Assembly: GCA_031180825.1 (NCBI GenBank) | Contig: JAPSLM010000014.1 | Location: 1-64,000, forward strand | Source: Paenibacillus sp. | GTDB lineage: Bacteria; Bacillota; Bacilli; Paenibacillales; NBRC-103111 | Direction of reading: 5' to 3' | Length of the DNA: 64,000 nucleotides | Shown here: positions 1-8,224 of the stretch, piece after piece | Layout of the letters: every line of letters starts with the position of its first letter | Numbering within the stretch: position 1 is the first letter of the stretch | Notes under the pieces: generated by a model | What the model saw: the letters and a program-made list of their open reading frames with translations, nothing else | Databases searched by the model: none | Told to the model about the DNA's origin: nothing | Made by a program: the position numbers and the translations under genes

Positions 1-75
1 GACTTCACTTCCTTGGTTGTTTTCGGGTTTGGTCGCTTTGAAAACTTCTCCAAGCCGGGGTGAAGTCCCTTTTTT
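1..75 (+). terminator. possible intrinsic terminator at left edge
   Basis: An eight-base inverted repeat (GACTTCAC / GTGAAGTC), helped by inner CCTTGG/CCAAG pairing, is followed by CCC and a run of six T. It could end a gene lying left of the window or be the terminator of a leader. The long loop makes it uncertain. Confidence 0.35.
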
Positions 76-129
76 ATGCTCAGAAATCCTTGTACCTCAA
101 GGGCTCAGATTTTTGCAAAATGCTCAAAT

Positions 130-194
130 AAAAAGCACTCTTCGTCCCCTACGTCGCGCATGGCGCCGACGGGCGAAGAGTGCTTTGTTTTTTC
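130..194. terminator. bidirectional intrinsic terminator
   Basis: An eleven-base perfect stem (AGCACTCTTCG / CGAAGAGTGCT) has A-rich sequence on one side and TTTGTTTTTT on the other. It lies directly downstream of the minus-strand secreted-protein gene and probably ends that transcript. Confidence 0.7.
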
Positions 195-235
195 AGAGGC
201 TCTTACATTCGGTTAATCTGCGGTAACGCCGAGGC

Positions 236-1813
236 TTAAGGCAGCGGCTGTGCAGGTACATTCGAGATGGTGACAGCCTCCGTCTTCAGATTGTTGCTCG
301 CTTGTCTGAGCCGGAGATTCGCCGAACCGCTCGTTCCCGGCTTCATCTGAACCGTCAAATCCTTCGTTGCTTTTCCTTGACTGTCGGCCGTCAGCGAGAA
401 ATTCGCGCTGTAGCCGTAGCTGCTCGGCCACGAGCCATCCGCATTGCGGATCTTCGCCACCTGGGTTCCGCCCGACACATAAATGCCGAGGTTTAAGTTC
501 GATACCGTAGCACCGGGAGCCAAATTGTCCGCGACGACACGGATCTGGAACTCTTGGGCGTTCGGGAGCGGCTCCTGCTTGACGAAGCTGTATGCCGGAT
601 TGGCGACCACCGAACCGGAGCCGTACGATCCCGGCTTGAACGTCGAACGGTCCCACCATTTATACCCGGACGCAGGCGCCGACCACGGCTCGGGCTTCGG
701 CTCGGTCGAGTTCGCCGGGTTCTCGAACGGCAGCAGCGCCGTCGGTTGGTCCAACTGCAGATTCGGGACCTGGCTGAGCTGCGTGTAGCTTTCCTTTTTG
801 GCGAGCCAGTTTACGAGATTCACCAGCAGCTTGCCGTCGTCCTTTTCCTTGAAGCCATCATAGGTCTTTTTGGCTTGTCCGGTTTCTTCGCGGAGATATT
901 TCGGCGTAGCATCCTCGACCGGCGACGAATCGCCGATGAATGCCGCCTTCCCTGCAGCCACTTTGGCGACAGCCGCGTACGGCCCTTCCGCCGTTCCGCC
1001 GCCGTTGTACACGCCTTGATCGACCGCATTCGGCCAAGACGCATTCGTCTGGGGCAGGTAAACGATGCCTTTTGCCTTGAGAGGATCGATGATGGCGAGA
1101 GTCGAACCGGCGTGCATCGCGACTGCCGAGACGCCCTGGGTAATGCCGAACGCCTGGTCAGGCGGCACGATCTGGTTGGCCGTAACGTCTCCTAGCGCAT
1201 TGTAACGGAAACGGACGCCGAAATTCGTTGCGAGCCAATCCGAGCTGACCACTCCCTGCATCGCGCCGGAGGCGCGTTCTTCGGCGCTCATGCCTTTCCC
1301 CGGGTCGGTCCAAGCTCCGCGCCGGAAGCCGTTCATCACTTCCGAAGAATCCCAGCGGTTTTTGTTGCGGTCCGCATTATAATGGTCGGCGATGAAAAAG
1401 ATGCTGCCGCCGTTCCGAACGTACTGCACCATCGCCTCCTGCTCGCTTGTTTTGTAAGGAACGTTGGCCTCTCCGATCACGAATACGTCATAACCGCTCA
1501 AATCGCCGAGCGTGATCGGCGCCGTTTTGCGCAGCTCCTTGACGTAGTAGCCGTTGTTCGCGAGCGCATTGGCAAAATCCGAGAACGCTCCGTCAATGAC
1601 CCAGTCGGCGGCCCCGGCCGTCTGCCCGTGCGTATTGTCGAACAAAATTTTTTTGCCCGCATTTTCGTTCACGACCGTGGGATTAAGGAACGGAGCAGGG
1701 TCCGTCGGCCCTTCCGCCAGCGCCTTCGGCGCCTCCCCGATCCATCCCGGCAGCGGAAGGAGCAGCGAAAACGCCAGCGCCGTCTTGGCAAGAACAGCTT
1801 TAAAGGATCTCAT
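236..1813 (-). CDS. secreted protein with GATase-like N-terminal domain
   Basis: A 525-residue protein with a Sec signal peptide (basic start, hydrophobic stretch, likely cleavage after about residue 33). Residues 50-340 contain alternating strand/helix elements with motifs such as DVFVIGEANVP and GGSIFFIADHYNA. These resemble glutamine-amidotransferase-like or DUF4350-type folds seen in extracytoplasmic proteins; no catalytic Cys triad is apparent, so enzymatic activity is not claimed. The C-terminal 130 residues look like a beta-sandwich extracellular domain. ATG start with upstream TGGAGG. It is a single-gene unit ended by the hairpin at 130-194. Substrate unknown. Confidence 0.6.
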   Translation of the reverse strand: MRSFKAVLAKTALAFSLLLPLPGWIGEAPKALAEGPTDPAPFLNPTVVNENAGKKILFDNTHGQTAGAADWVIDGAFSDFANALANNGYYVKELRKTAPITLGDLSGYDVFVIGEANVPYKTSEQEAMVQYVRNGGSIFFIADHYNADRNKNRWDSSEVMNGFRRGAWTDPGKGMSAEERASGAMQGVVSSDWLATNFGVRFRYNALGDVTANQIVPPDQAFGITQGVSAVAMHAGSTLAIIDPLKAKGIVYLPQTNASWPNAVDQGVYNGGGTAEGPYAAVAKVAAGKAAFIGDSSPVEDATPKYLREETGQAKKTYDGFKEKDDGKLLVNLVNWLAKKESYTQLSQVPNLQLDQPTALLPFENPANSTEPKPEPWSAPASGYKWWDRSTFKPGSYGSGSVVANPAYSFVKQEPLPNAQEFQIRVVADNLAPGATVSNLNLGIYVSGGTQVAKIRNADGSWPSSYGYSANFSLTADSQGKATKDLTVQMKPGTSGSANLRLRQASNNLKTEAVTISNVPAQPLP

Positions 1814-1922
1814 CAGTTACCTCCAGTATTTTCTATATTGGGGCATACCCCCCAAATCCATTTTATCATTTTGTAAAAGACTGGGAGGTTAAGTTTTCGT
1901 AAAAAAGATAGACGGGAAGCAT

Positions 1923-2633
1923 TCACAGATCGGTGACATGCTTCTCATTCCCTTCCTCCCGGCGCATGGCGGCAAGCTCGCTGCCAAATTTTCGTTCGAT
2001 CGCTTCCTTATCTCCGTAGACGAATAAGATGTCCCCCTCTTGAAGAGCGAGCCGAAGACATTCCCGGCGTATTTTCGTTTCTCCTCTCTGCACGAACAAG
2101 ACATTGATATCTTCCTCCCGACAACAGACGTCGCGGAGACCGCGCCCGGCCATCGCGGACCCCTTGCGGATCGATATCCGGGTAAATAAATCGCTGTCCG
2201 TAAAATACAGCACCTCTTCGATCGGCAGCTCGTGCAGCTCGAATTCCTGCTTGAGATGCTTGTGAAACCGCCGCTTCAAGCTGCCCACGACACGCTTGTT
2301 TTTGGCTGCGAGCAATACGGCGCCGAACGCCAACGTCACGCCTGTCAGCTGCGGCACGCGAAAGCTTTGGGCCAATAGATTGCTGAGCGTGGATATCATT
2401 ACCGCGAGGGAAAACACTCCAAACGAGATAAGAAACACGCCGATCTTGCGCCGGACGGGATGCCTCAGAATCAGCTCCGACTCCTTGGTGGTGAACCCGG
2501 TGGAGGTCAGCATGGAGACGGCCTGGAAGCGGGCGATTTCGCTGTCGAGACCGGTGACGATCAGCAGCATGACGGCAATTTCCAGCACGATAAAGATCAA
2601 GAGAAAATAGATCAAAATGAAAAGAAAGCCCAT
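1923..2633 (-). CDS. membrane protein with TrkA-C domain
   Basis: A 236-residue protein. Two or three transmembrane segments fill residues 1-95 and a RCK/TrkA-C-like domain lies at about 135-215 (pattern VLFVQRGE...LQEGDILFVYG). TrkA-C domains bind small ligands such as c-di-AMP or nucleotides and gate ion channels or transporters, so a cation-transport or sensing role is likely. The start was moved 68 codons inside the ORF track: ATG at 2631-2633 has GAGGAG and GGGAG upstream, and the discarded N-terminal part is basic low-complexity sequence unlike the family. No pore domain is visible. Confidence 0.65.
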   Translation of the reverse strand: MGFLFILIYFLLIFIVLEIAVMLLIVTGLDSEIARFQAVSMLTSTGFTTKESELILRHPVRRKIGVFLISFGVFSLAVMISTLSNLLAQSFRVPQLTGVTLAFGAVLLAAKNKRVVGSLKRRFHKHLKQEFELHELPIEEVLYFTDSDLFTRISIRKGSAMAGRGLRDVCCREEDINVLFVQRGETKIRRECLRLALQEGDILFVYGDKEAIERKFGSELAAMRREEGNEKHVTDL

Positions 2634-3066
2634 ATCTCCCGGCTCCTCTCTATCCGTTTCTATTCTTTTAATTACCTTGCTCGTCCGCCGGTGAACCCGA
2701 TGCGATTTACCGTTTCCTGCGATGCGATTCGCAAACTTAGAGGAACTGCGATGCGCTGTGGCGTCCACTTTTGCCAGCCTGGCCAAAAAAGAGAACCTGC
2801 GGTGTGCTATCGATCTCATTCCGGGGAGCATGAACATTTTTCGACATACTTAAGCACCTCGGTTCCTCTAAGCCCCCATCAACAATTCAAAGCACCGTTA
2901 ACGCGCATCGCTAGAGCCGTTCCTCTATTTGCGCATGAAAACAAAACGCCGCCCCTTCGTCCCCGGAAGCGGCAGCTTGGGCTGCGGCTTTCCCGGGACA
3001 GAGGGAGCGGAGCTCCGGATCTAGGTCGGCGGCGGTGCGGGACAATGCGTCCGCTGCACGCCTACC
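2634..3066. other. gene-free stretch with degenerate GATGCG-type repeats
   Basis: No convincing ORF. At least three short units share a core like GGAACTGCGATGCGCT (about 2712-2730, 2740-2757 and 2790-2806), with weaker copies around 2692 and on the other strand near 2860 and 2925. A related core, GGAACTCAGATGCGCT, occurs inside the 0.62-kb repeat at 8.4 and 46.4 kb, so this looks like a dispersed intergenic repeat family. Confidence 0.4.
2948..2973 (-). terminator. putative terminator of cwlJ
   Basis: On the minus strand GCCGCTTC pairs with GAA...GCGGC (GC-rich stem with a bulge) and is followed by GTTTTGTTTTC. It lies about 95 bases past the cwlJ stop. Confidence 0.4.
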
Positions 3067-3495
3067 TTAAAATGTGCTATAAATGCTTTCGCATTCTTGC
3101 GAGGTCGGCTGGTAGAAGCAGTGCTTCTTGTACCTGGCCACGAGCGGCTGATTATACCATGTCGGCGGGCAATCCCCTTCCGGCCGGAAATACCAGAGAC
3201 TGAACTTGGCCGGCCATTGCCGTTCGCCGTTCACCGCCCGGCGCGCCAAGCGTTTCTCCCGGTCTCTGGCTTTCTGATAAAAGTACCCGTGAATGACGGC
3301 TTCAAACGCATGCGGCTGATAAATCATTTGCGGAATCGTGCGCAGCCCTTTAAAGTCCGAGCAATTCGCGCGAATGCGGTTAATTCCGACATTGCCGACC
3401 AGTATCATCCCTGTTTCCCCTTCTCCCTCCGCTTCCGCGCGAAGCAGTCGGGCCAGCAGATCGATATCTTGCTGCCTGGCTTTGACAACGGCCAT
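3067..3495 (-). CDS. cwlJ: spore cortex-lytic cell wall hydrolase CwlJ
   Basis: A 142-residue protein, the same length as B. subtilis CwlJ and nearly colinear with it from memory (MAVVKARQQDIDLLARLLRA; AEGEGETGMILVGNVGINR; WPAKFSLWYFRP). The family (Hydrolase_2, SleB/CwlJ) degrades cortex peptidoglycan during germination; the conserved catalytic Glu is in the RAEAEGE stretch near the N-terminus. CwlJ has no signal peptide and is assembled in the spore coat, which fits here. The internal ATG at 3493-3495 is preferred over the 181-aa ORF because it has GAGGTG upstream and matches the family start. GerQ, its usual partner, is not in the window. Confidence 0.93.
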   Translation of the reverse strand: MAVVKARQQDIDLLARLLRAEAEGEGETGMILVGNVGINRIRANCSDFKGLRTIPQMIYQPHAFEAVIHGYFYQKARDREKRLARRAVNGERQWPAKFSLWYFRPEGDCPPTWYNQPLVARYKKHCFYQPTSQECESIYSTF

Positions 3496-3638
3496 GATGT
3501 CACCTCTGTTATCGTTATGATACTTACAGAGTATTGCGTTACATTCCCATAGGTGACTGTCTCGGGGCTGCCTTTTTTTCCAAGCGCACTGAAACAGGCA
3601 GCATGGGAACACCGCATGCGGCTTCGGATGCAGCGGCC

Positions 3639-3819
3639 TTAATAAGCGCGCAGAACATGAAGCAAATATTCGTTCCGGTTCAACGAATTGTAATCGGTCC
3701 GCGTGCGGGTCGGCGCGTCGCCATGCACCCTTACGAATCCGGCCGGTTCCACGAGCATGAAGCCTTCCCCCTGGGTAAACGCATGCAAGCTCCTTTTAAA
3801 GCCTAAATCCCCGGAGGTT
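3639..3819 (-). pseudogene. 3' remnant of a Tet(M)/OtrA-type ribosomal protection gene
   Basis: In the minus frame ending with TAA at 3639-3641 about 60 codons remain. They read like the extreme C-terminus of tetracycline ribosomal-protection GTPases: LHAFTQGEGFMLVEPAGF, then PTRTRTDYNSLNRNEYLLHV. That family typically ends with a TxGEGxx...RTDxNPLNRxEYLL pattern (recalled, not searched). No start or GTPase domain remains. The fragment ends abruptly where the plus-strand Tet(L)-like fragment begins, so one deletion probably removed the 5' halves of a divergent pair. Confidence 0.5.
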
Positions 3820-4363
3820 ACTATGGTGCCTTATTTGATGAGAGCGGTGTACGATATGCCGACCGGGCTCATCGGAAGCGCCATCCTGTTCCCCGGCACC
3901 TTGAGCGTCATCCTGTTCGGGATGCTTGGCGGGATGCTGGCCGACCGCCGGGGCCATATCGCCGCAATGCTGGTCGGCTTACGCATGATTGCCGCCGGTT
4001 TTCTGATCGTCCTGGTCTATACGGACCGGGCGCCTTGGTGGATTACGGCATCGATGATATTGACGTTTGGCGGCCTGTCGTTTGTCAAAACCGTCGTTTC
4101 CGCAAGCGTCGCCAATACGCTGGAACCGGATGAAGCGGGCTCCGGCATGGGGATACTCAACTTCGCCTGCTTCCTCGCGGAAGGATTGGCATCGCCGGGG
4201 TCGGCGGACTGCTGACGAAGCCGTGGCTGGACTTTCTCTCTGATCGGGACGGTAAACGAGGCAAGCGGCCGTGCTTTACAGCAACATGATGCTGATTTTT
4301 ATGGCGCTTGTGGCGGTCGGCGGCAGCCTTTTCGTTATGTCGTATAAGCGCAAGCGTCAGTGA
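3820..4363 (+). pseudogene. 3' remnant of a Tet(K)/Tet(L)-type MFS efflux gene
   Basis: Codons from 3823 encode VPYLMRAVYDMPTGLIGSA, ILFPGTLSVILFGMLGGML and GGLSFVKTVVSA, matching the second half of Tet(L)-class 14-TM tetracycline/H+ antiporters (MVPYMM...GTMSVIIFGYIGG...GGLSFTKTVIS). The first half is absent. Near 4190 the frame shifts: the next frame continues IGIAGVGGLLTKPWL. Near 4270 it shifts again, and LYSNMMLIFMALVAV follows to a stop at 4361-4363. With two indels and no 5' half it is dead. The terminator hairpin after it is intact. Confidence 0.75.
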
Positions 4364-4368
4364 TAAAA

Positions 4369-4391
4369 AGCTCCGGGGATTTCCCGGAGCT
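4369..4391 (+). terminator. intrinsic terminator of the tet(L)-like remnant
   Basis: AGCTCCGGG/CCCGGAGCT perfect nine-base stem directly after the stop of the MFS remnant. An IS1182-type end begins at the next base. The other IS1182 copy at 45 kb also sits at a terminator hairpin. Confidence 0.6.
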
Positions 4392-4483
4392 CAGGCTGTC
4401 GACAAAGCTCTGTTTTTAAAGAGCTTACTTGAACAACTTCTATCTTCATGAAATATCGAGCATATAAAAAGCAGAAGATCGCC

Positions 4484-5192
4484 CTATCCGGCTAGCTTGG
4501 CCAGGTGGTTGGCGATCTTCTTGACGTTCTGGCAGATGGCAGTCATGAGCGCTTGCTCTAAGACTTTTTTCTTGCCGCGGAACCGGCAATAGCGAAGTCC
4601 ATGGAGCTCTTTGGCATCCGCGAAACTTCGCTCAATCGTTGGTACCGGAGACGGTACAGATATTTGCCCGAGCGAGACCGCCCGTTTTGTTTTACCCACT
4701 CCTTGCCTTGCCAAACATGTCGTGTTAGAATCCTTTGTTTGTTCCTTGAACGTGTACACTGGGAAAGCAGCGGACAGTCTTTGCACATCTCAGGATCCGA
4801 CTTGTACTGGCGGTAACCCTCCCGGTCTGTCGCGGCATAGGTCAGCTCTTGTTTTTGCGGACAGATATACAAGTCGCGCTCCTTGTCATACTTAAATCGC
4901 CACTTGGCGATCAAGCCTTTTACTGGAGTGTAGCTTCGACCGCCAACGACGGCATAAATCTTCCGGGCGTGGAGTTTCTTGCAGATATCTGCTGTGTAAT
5001 AGCCGGCATCCAGGGCAACGGCTTCCAGTGTTTTGTCAAACCCAATCCGACAAACCAGCGCTTTACTTTTTCAAGAATAAAGGAAAAGTCAATGTGTTTA
5101 TGGATCTTGCGAAGCAAATGATGTTGAGGCACCAGTTCTTCCAAACAAACGAATTCGTAGCTGTTTTGCACATTCGGATTGGAGCGAAGCAT
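4484..5192 (-). pseudogene. IS1182-family transposase, internally deleted
   Basis: The N-terminus (LEELVPQHHLLRKIHKHIDF) and C-terminus ([39 protein letters not shown]) are typical of IS1182 DDE transposases. Compared with the 45-kb copy it additionally lacks about 50 codons between FSFILEK and RWFVGLG. Both copies lack the central catalytic region between WFVGLGLT and the next-frame [14 protein letters not shown]. Further frameshifts split the C-terminal part over three ORFs. It cannot make active transposase. Confidence 0.8.
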
Positions 5193-5269
5193 GCAACTAC
5201 CGCCTTGTTAAGGATAGCTTTATTATCATATTAACGCGGTGAATGAATAAATAACGAATACAAAGAAAT

Positions 5270-5296
5270 AGCCTGTTGAGGGTTTCTCAACAGGCT
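5270..5296 (-). terminator. hairpin downstream of AT-rich orphan gene
   Basis: AGCCTGTTGAG / CTCAACAGGCT is a perfect eleven-base stem. On the minus strand it follows the 5329-5757 gene and is trailed by TATTTCTTTG. Its right arm doubles as the presumed IS1182 end, so it may be an IS terminus used as a terminator. Confidence 0.5.
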
Positions 5297-5328
5297 GGAG
5301 ACTGGTATATATCCAGTCTTCTTTATGT

Positions 5329-5757
5329 TTATAGTCCTTTTTCTAGATCAAATGGTTTGTCGTTAATGCCCTCTTGGGTGCAATTTTTGAAGATAAAGTT
5401 ATAAGAAAACCAGTTTCTCCTCTCCATTCGGCTGCAGCTAACGTGATCAATACTCTTGTTACTCATCCCGTCTAAAGTATTATCTTTTATTATTGCTATA
5501 TTTTGATCAGCACTGATACTAACTTCATAAGTAACAGGTCCACTATCAATCGATGGTTTCACGAATTTAAATTGAACAGGTTGATTGTACTTGTAACCAT
5601 TCCACAAACAAACCCTTCCCTTATAATTAAAAGAATTTGCTTTTTCAACACCACAATTATCTCCAGCAGTATTGAAGTAGAAATAATTTATAATAAGAAA
5701 ACTTAACATTACCAATAAAATACCTATCGAAACGGTAACATATTTATATCTGTTCAT
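5329..5757 (-). CDS. hypothetical single-pass membrane protein
   Basis: A 142-residue protein. One N-terminal transmembrane segment (VSIGILLVMLSFLIINYFYF, about 8-27) is followed by an extracytoplasmic domain of about 115 residues with four cysteines (DNCG, RVCLW, VSCS, KNCT) that could form disulfides. The start at 5755-5757 is chosen because GAGGGG lies seven bases upstream; the ORF track start is 12 codons too long. Base composition is much more AT-rich than the flanking genes and it lies between two IS remnants, both signs of acquisition. I do not recognise a family, so no function is assigned. Confidence 0.6.
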   Translation of the reverse strand: MNRYKYVTVSIGILLVMLSFLIINYFYFNTAGDNCGVEKANSFNYKGRVCLWNGYKYNQPVQFKFVKPSIDSGPVTYEVSISADQNIAIIKDNTLDGMSNKSIDHVSCSRMERRNWFSYNFIFKNCTQEGINDKPFDLEKGL

Positions 5758-5922
5758 TATTTCCCCTCTTTCAAACATAAAAGATGTGACCATATTTTAC
5801 TTTATATCCACATTGTATGCATTGTATGGAAAATAAACAAGCGCAGCTCCTTTTACATTTTTTCAAAATAACTGAATATATGTCTGAACAGGTTAATCCA
5901 CCATTACCATTTATTACGAGGC

Positions 5923-7149
5923 TCTAGTATCTCATCAATCTTTAAATTGTGGATAAAGGCGTTTTAGTTTGATTCTTGCATCGGAGCTCGTGAACTGCCA
6001 GTCCATGCCCCTTTGGCTTTGGTTTCGGACGCGCTCCCATGCCGATAGTTCATGAGCCAATTCGGAGATGGAAGGGATACGTCGTCCCAGACATTGGCTC
6101 GTCATTACGCTAAGTTCAATCTCCGCGATATTTAGCCAACTGCCATGCTTGGGGGTGTAATGGATCTCCAGTCGCTTGGCCAAGCCACGAGCGATTTCAG
6201 GCTCGAATGCCTGATAAGCGAAGCGATGGAATGGGTGTTCAAATTATCCATCACCAACTTGATTTTTGGCGCTTTCGGATAATAAATTTCCAGCAATTCG
6301 CGGATTTGCTCCGCCCAGTCGATCCGGGTTCGCTGCGGTCATACCGTAACATGACGCCAGCCCGCTAAAGGTTCCGTGAAGAGGACGATGCTGCAAGTTC
6401 CATTGCGAACGTACTCACTATCTTCCCGAAGCGGCTTGGCGGGCTTCATTGGAATCGGTTCCCGGGCTTCGTCCAGTAGTTAATATGGTTTCTCGTCCAT
6501 GCAAATGACCGGACAGTCGGCATCGTAAGGCAATTGATAAAGATCCAGCACATCCTCCATGGCCGCGACAAACGCTGCATTCTGTTCAGGCGGAATGCAC
6601 CAACATTTACGAAGATGAGGTTTGAGTTCGTTTTTTTAAGACCTGCCTGACCGTTTCATGAGAGATGCTATCGATGTAATTCAGCTCGACCGCCCGATCA
6701 GCCAACAACTCCAGAGTCCAACGGCTTCTTCCGTTTGGCGGCGCGCTGCAACTGAGAGCGATGATTTTAGCCTCGACTTCACCGGTTACTTTTGGCGCAA
6801 TAGGAGGCGTGACTCGCTTTTTTCTTCCGACCGCACCTTCCCAGCCTTGTTTGGCATAAGCTTTTCGAACGTTATACACGGTATTGACGTGCACTTGCAT
6901 GCGCTCGGCGATCTCCAATTCTTTTAAGCAACCGCCGGGTCTGTTTTCATCAGCGGCCAGCAGAATTAAAGCTCGTCTGATGGATCGTGCGGATGATTTC
7001 CCTTTAGAGATGAAGGTTCGTAACTTTTCTTGTTCTTCCACCGTTAAACGAACAGGGTTTTGGACTGGACGCATCTATGAATACCTCTTTTTAGCACTAA
7101 TATACCATATCCATCCAATCTATACTATTAGAGTTGAGAGAGTACTAGA
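5923..7149 (-). mobile_element. IS630-family element, degenerate
   Basis: About 1.2 kb. Candidate terminal inverted repeats are TCTAGTATCTCATCAA at the left and, on the opposite strand at 7128-7149, TCTAGTACTCTCTCAA. Their spacing fits an IS630-size element around the transposase remnant. Target-site TA duplication could not be resolved by eye. Confidence 0.6.
5935..7074 (-). pseudogene. IS630-family transposase, frameshifted with stops
   Basis: The N-terminal 140 residues carry a helix-turn-helix of the IS630 type (LEIAERMQVHVNTVYNVRKA). A frameshift lies in a seven-A run near 6630. In the next frame the text continues through CMDEKPY, then an in-frame TAA where the family has Gln, then LLDEAREPIP. 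The DDE end reads KLVMDNLNTH and IHYTPKHGSWLNIAEIE, the conserved D and E region. A further stop interrupts RHVTV near 6345. All catalytic landmarks can be traced but the frame is broken at least three times. Confidence 0.85.
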
Positions 7150-7250
7150 TTATAAAATATACCCATTTGTTTTAAGTAGGCAACTTCGACCGTCCTCACC
7201 GGGTCATTGCGTTGTTTAGCAAACATGTCCGAATCTGTTGTTTATTTATT

Positions 7251-7382
7251 TTACCTTCGAACGCTATTAGCCTGTTCATTTATCTCCTCCCTAAGCGGCT
7301 TCCTCTCTGAGCGCTCGATCAAATTTATCGGGTTCTTCAGTCGGTCAATTAGGTTGTGCAGATCATCTTTACGAACTACCAT
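7251..7382 (-). CDS. possible 43-residue small protein
   Basis: The minus-strand ORF MVVRKDDLHNLIDRLKNPIN... is short, charged and predicted helical. It starts at ATG 7380-7382 with GAGG about eleven bases upstream, and is absent from the ORF track because of its length. The DxLHxLIDxL pattern is reminiscent of short antitoxin-like or phage proteins, but that is only a resemblance. It lies between two IS remnants. Confidence 0.3.
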   Translation of the reverse strand: MVVRKDDLHNLIDRLKNPINLIERSERKPLREEINEQANSVRR

Positions 7383-7407
7383 GAAGGAATAACCTCATTA
7401 TTCAAAT

Positions 7408-8217
7408 GAGGCTATCCCCAAAAGTCATATGCGAATGAAAGAAGACCACATGCGGAACGGCCAGCTCAAGCCGGATATAATGTGCAGCTCGGCACCGAAA
7501 ATCAATTCATTGTCGGCTACAGTTTGCACCAGCTCCCGGGCACCGTTATCACCGATGCAGGCCATGGCGGCGAAGAGAATTATGACTACCTGCAGCAGAA
7601 TTTGAAGTCGAAGCCATTGTTAAGTACAGCACGTATAACCGCGAAAAGAGTAAGGCATGGCAAAAAGACATCAGCAAGATCGACAACTGGACCTACCACA
7701 GCGAACAAGATACATGGACATGTGCGGCTGGACAAATGCTCCATTTCCGGAGAGTGAGTAAGGAGAAAACAGAAAGTGGGGATGAAATCGAATATCGACA
7801 TTACCGAAGCGCCGGCTGTGAAGACTGTCCGCTAAAGCCGCAGTGTATAAAAGCTCAAGGTGATCGCGAGATCAAAGTGAGCATGAAGTATTTACGGCTA
7901 AAGAACCAGGCAAGGCAAAAGCTCTGCAGTGAAGAAGGTTATGCCCTGGCCGTAAGGCGCATGATCGAGCCGGAGCCTGTGTTTGGCGATATGAAGAACA
8001 ACCGAGGCTTTAAAAGGTTCCTGCTTCGAGGCTTACTAAAAGTAAGTCTTGAGGTCGGGTGGCTTTCCCTTGCCCACAATTTACTCAAAAAAGCTGCCGT
8101 AGACGCCAAAAACCAAGGAGCTAAGCGAGAATCGACTGCTTAGCTCCTTGGTATTTTACGAATACCATCCTATTTTCCTGATGAGGGTGTTCCAATGTTT
8201 ACTTTTGGGACACCCTC
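7408..8217 (+). mobile_element. second, unrelated IS1182-type element, internally deleted
   Basis: The left end GAGGCTATCCCCAAAAGT and the right end (reverse complement) GAGGGTGTCCCAAAAGT are inverted repeats. They bracket a plus-strand transposase fragment that begins in mid-protein, so the 5' half of the gene is deleted. The right end is itself part of a hairpin (GAGGGTGT...ACACCCTC) followed by TTTTTG. Confidence 0.65.
7429..8143 (+). pseudogene. IS1182-type transposase fragment (C-terminal half)
   Basis: It starts at [15 protein letters not shown], a stretch found in the middle of IS1182-type DDE transposases. One base is then lost (CCGGATATAATG for the expected PGYN) and the frame changes again near 7600 and 7740. 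The tail is clean and recognisable: CEDCPLKPQC zinc-like cysteines, ALAVRRMIEPEPVFGDMKNN with the catalytic Glu region, and GWLSLAHNLLKK. The transposase differs from the one at 4.4 and 45.3 kb, so at least two IS1182 lineages entered this genome. Confidence 0.8.
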
Positions 8218-8224
8218 TTTTTGT

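Larger units (their letters stand above)
4392..5297 (-). mobile_element. degenerate IS1182-family element, copy 1
   Basis: The left end CAGGCTGTCGACAAAGC and the right end GGTTTCTCAACAGGCTG (reverse complement) match at about 13 of 17 bases and bracket a minus-strand transposase remnant. The element is only 0.9 kb because of internal deletions. It shares the junction [13 protein letters not shown] with the copy at 45.3 kb, so the main deletion predates their separation. It sits flush against a terminator hairpin. Confidence 0.65.
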
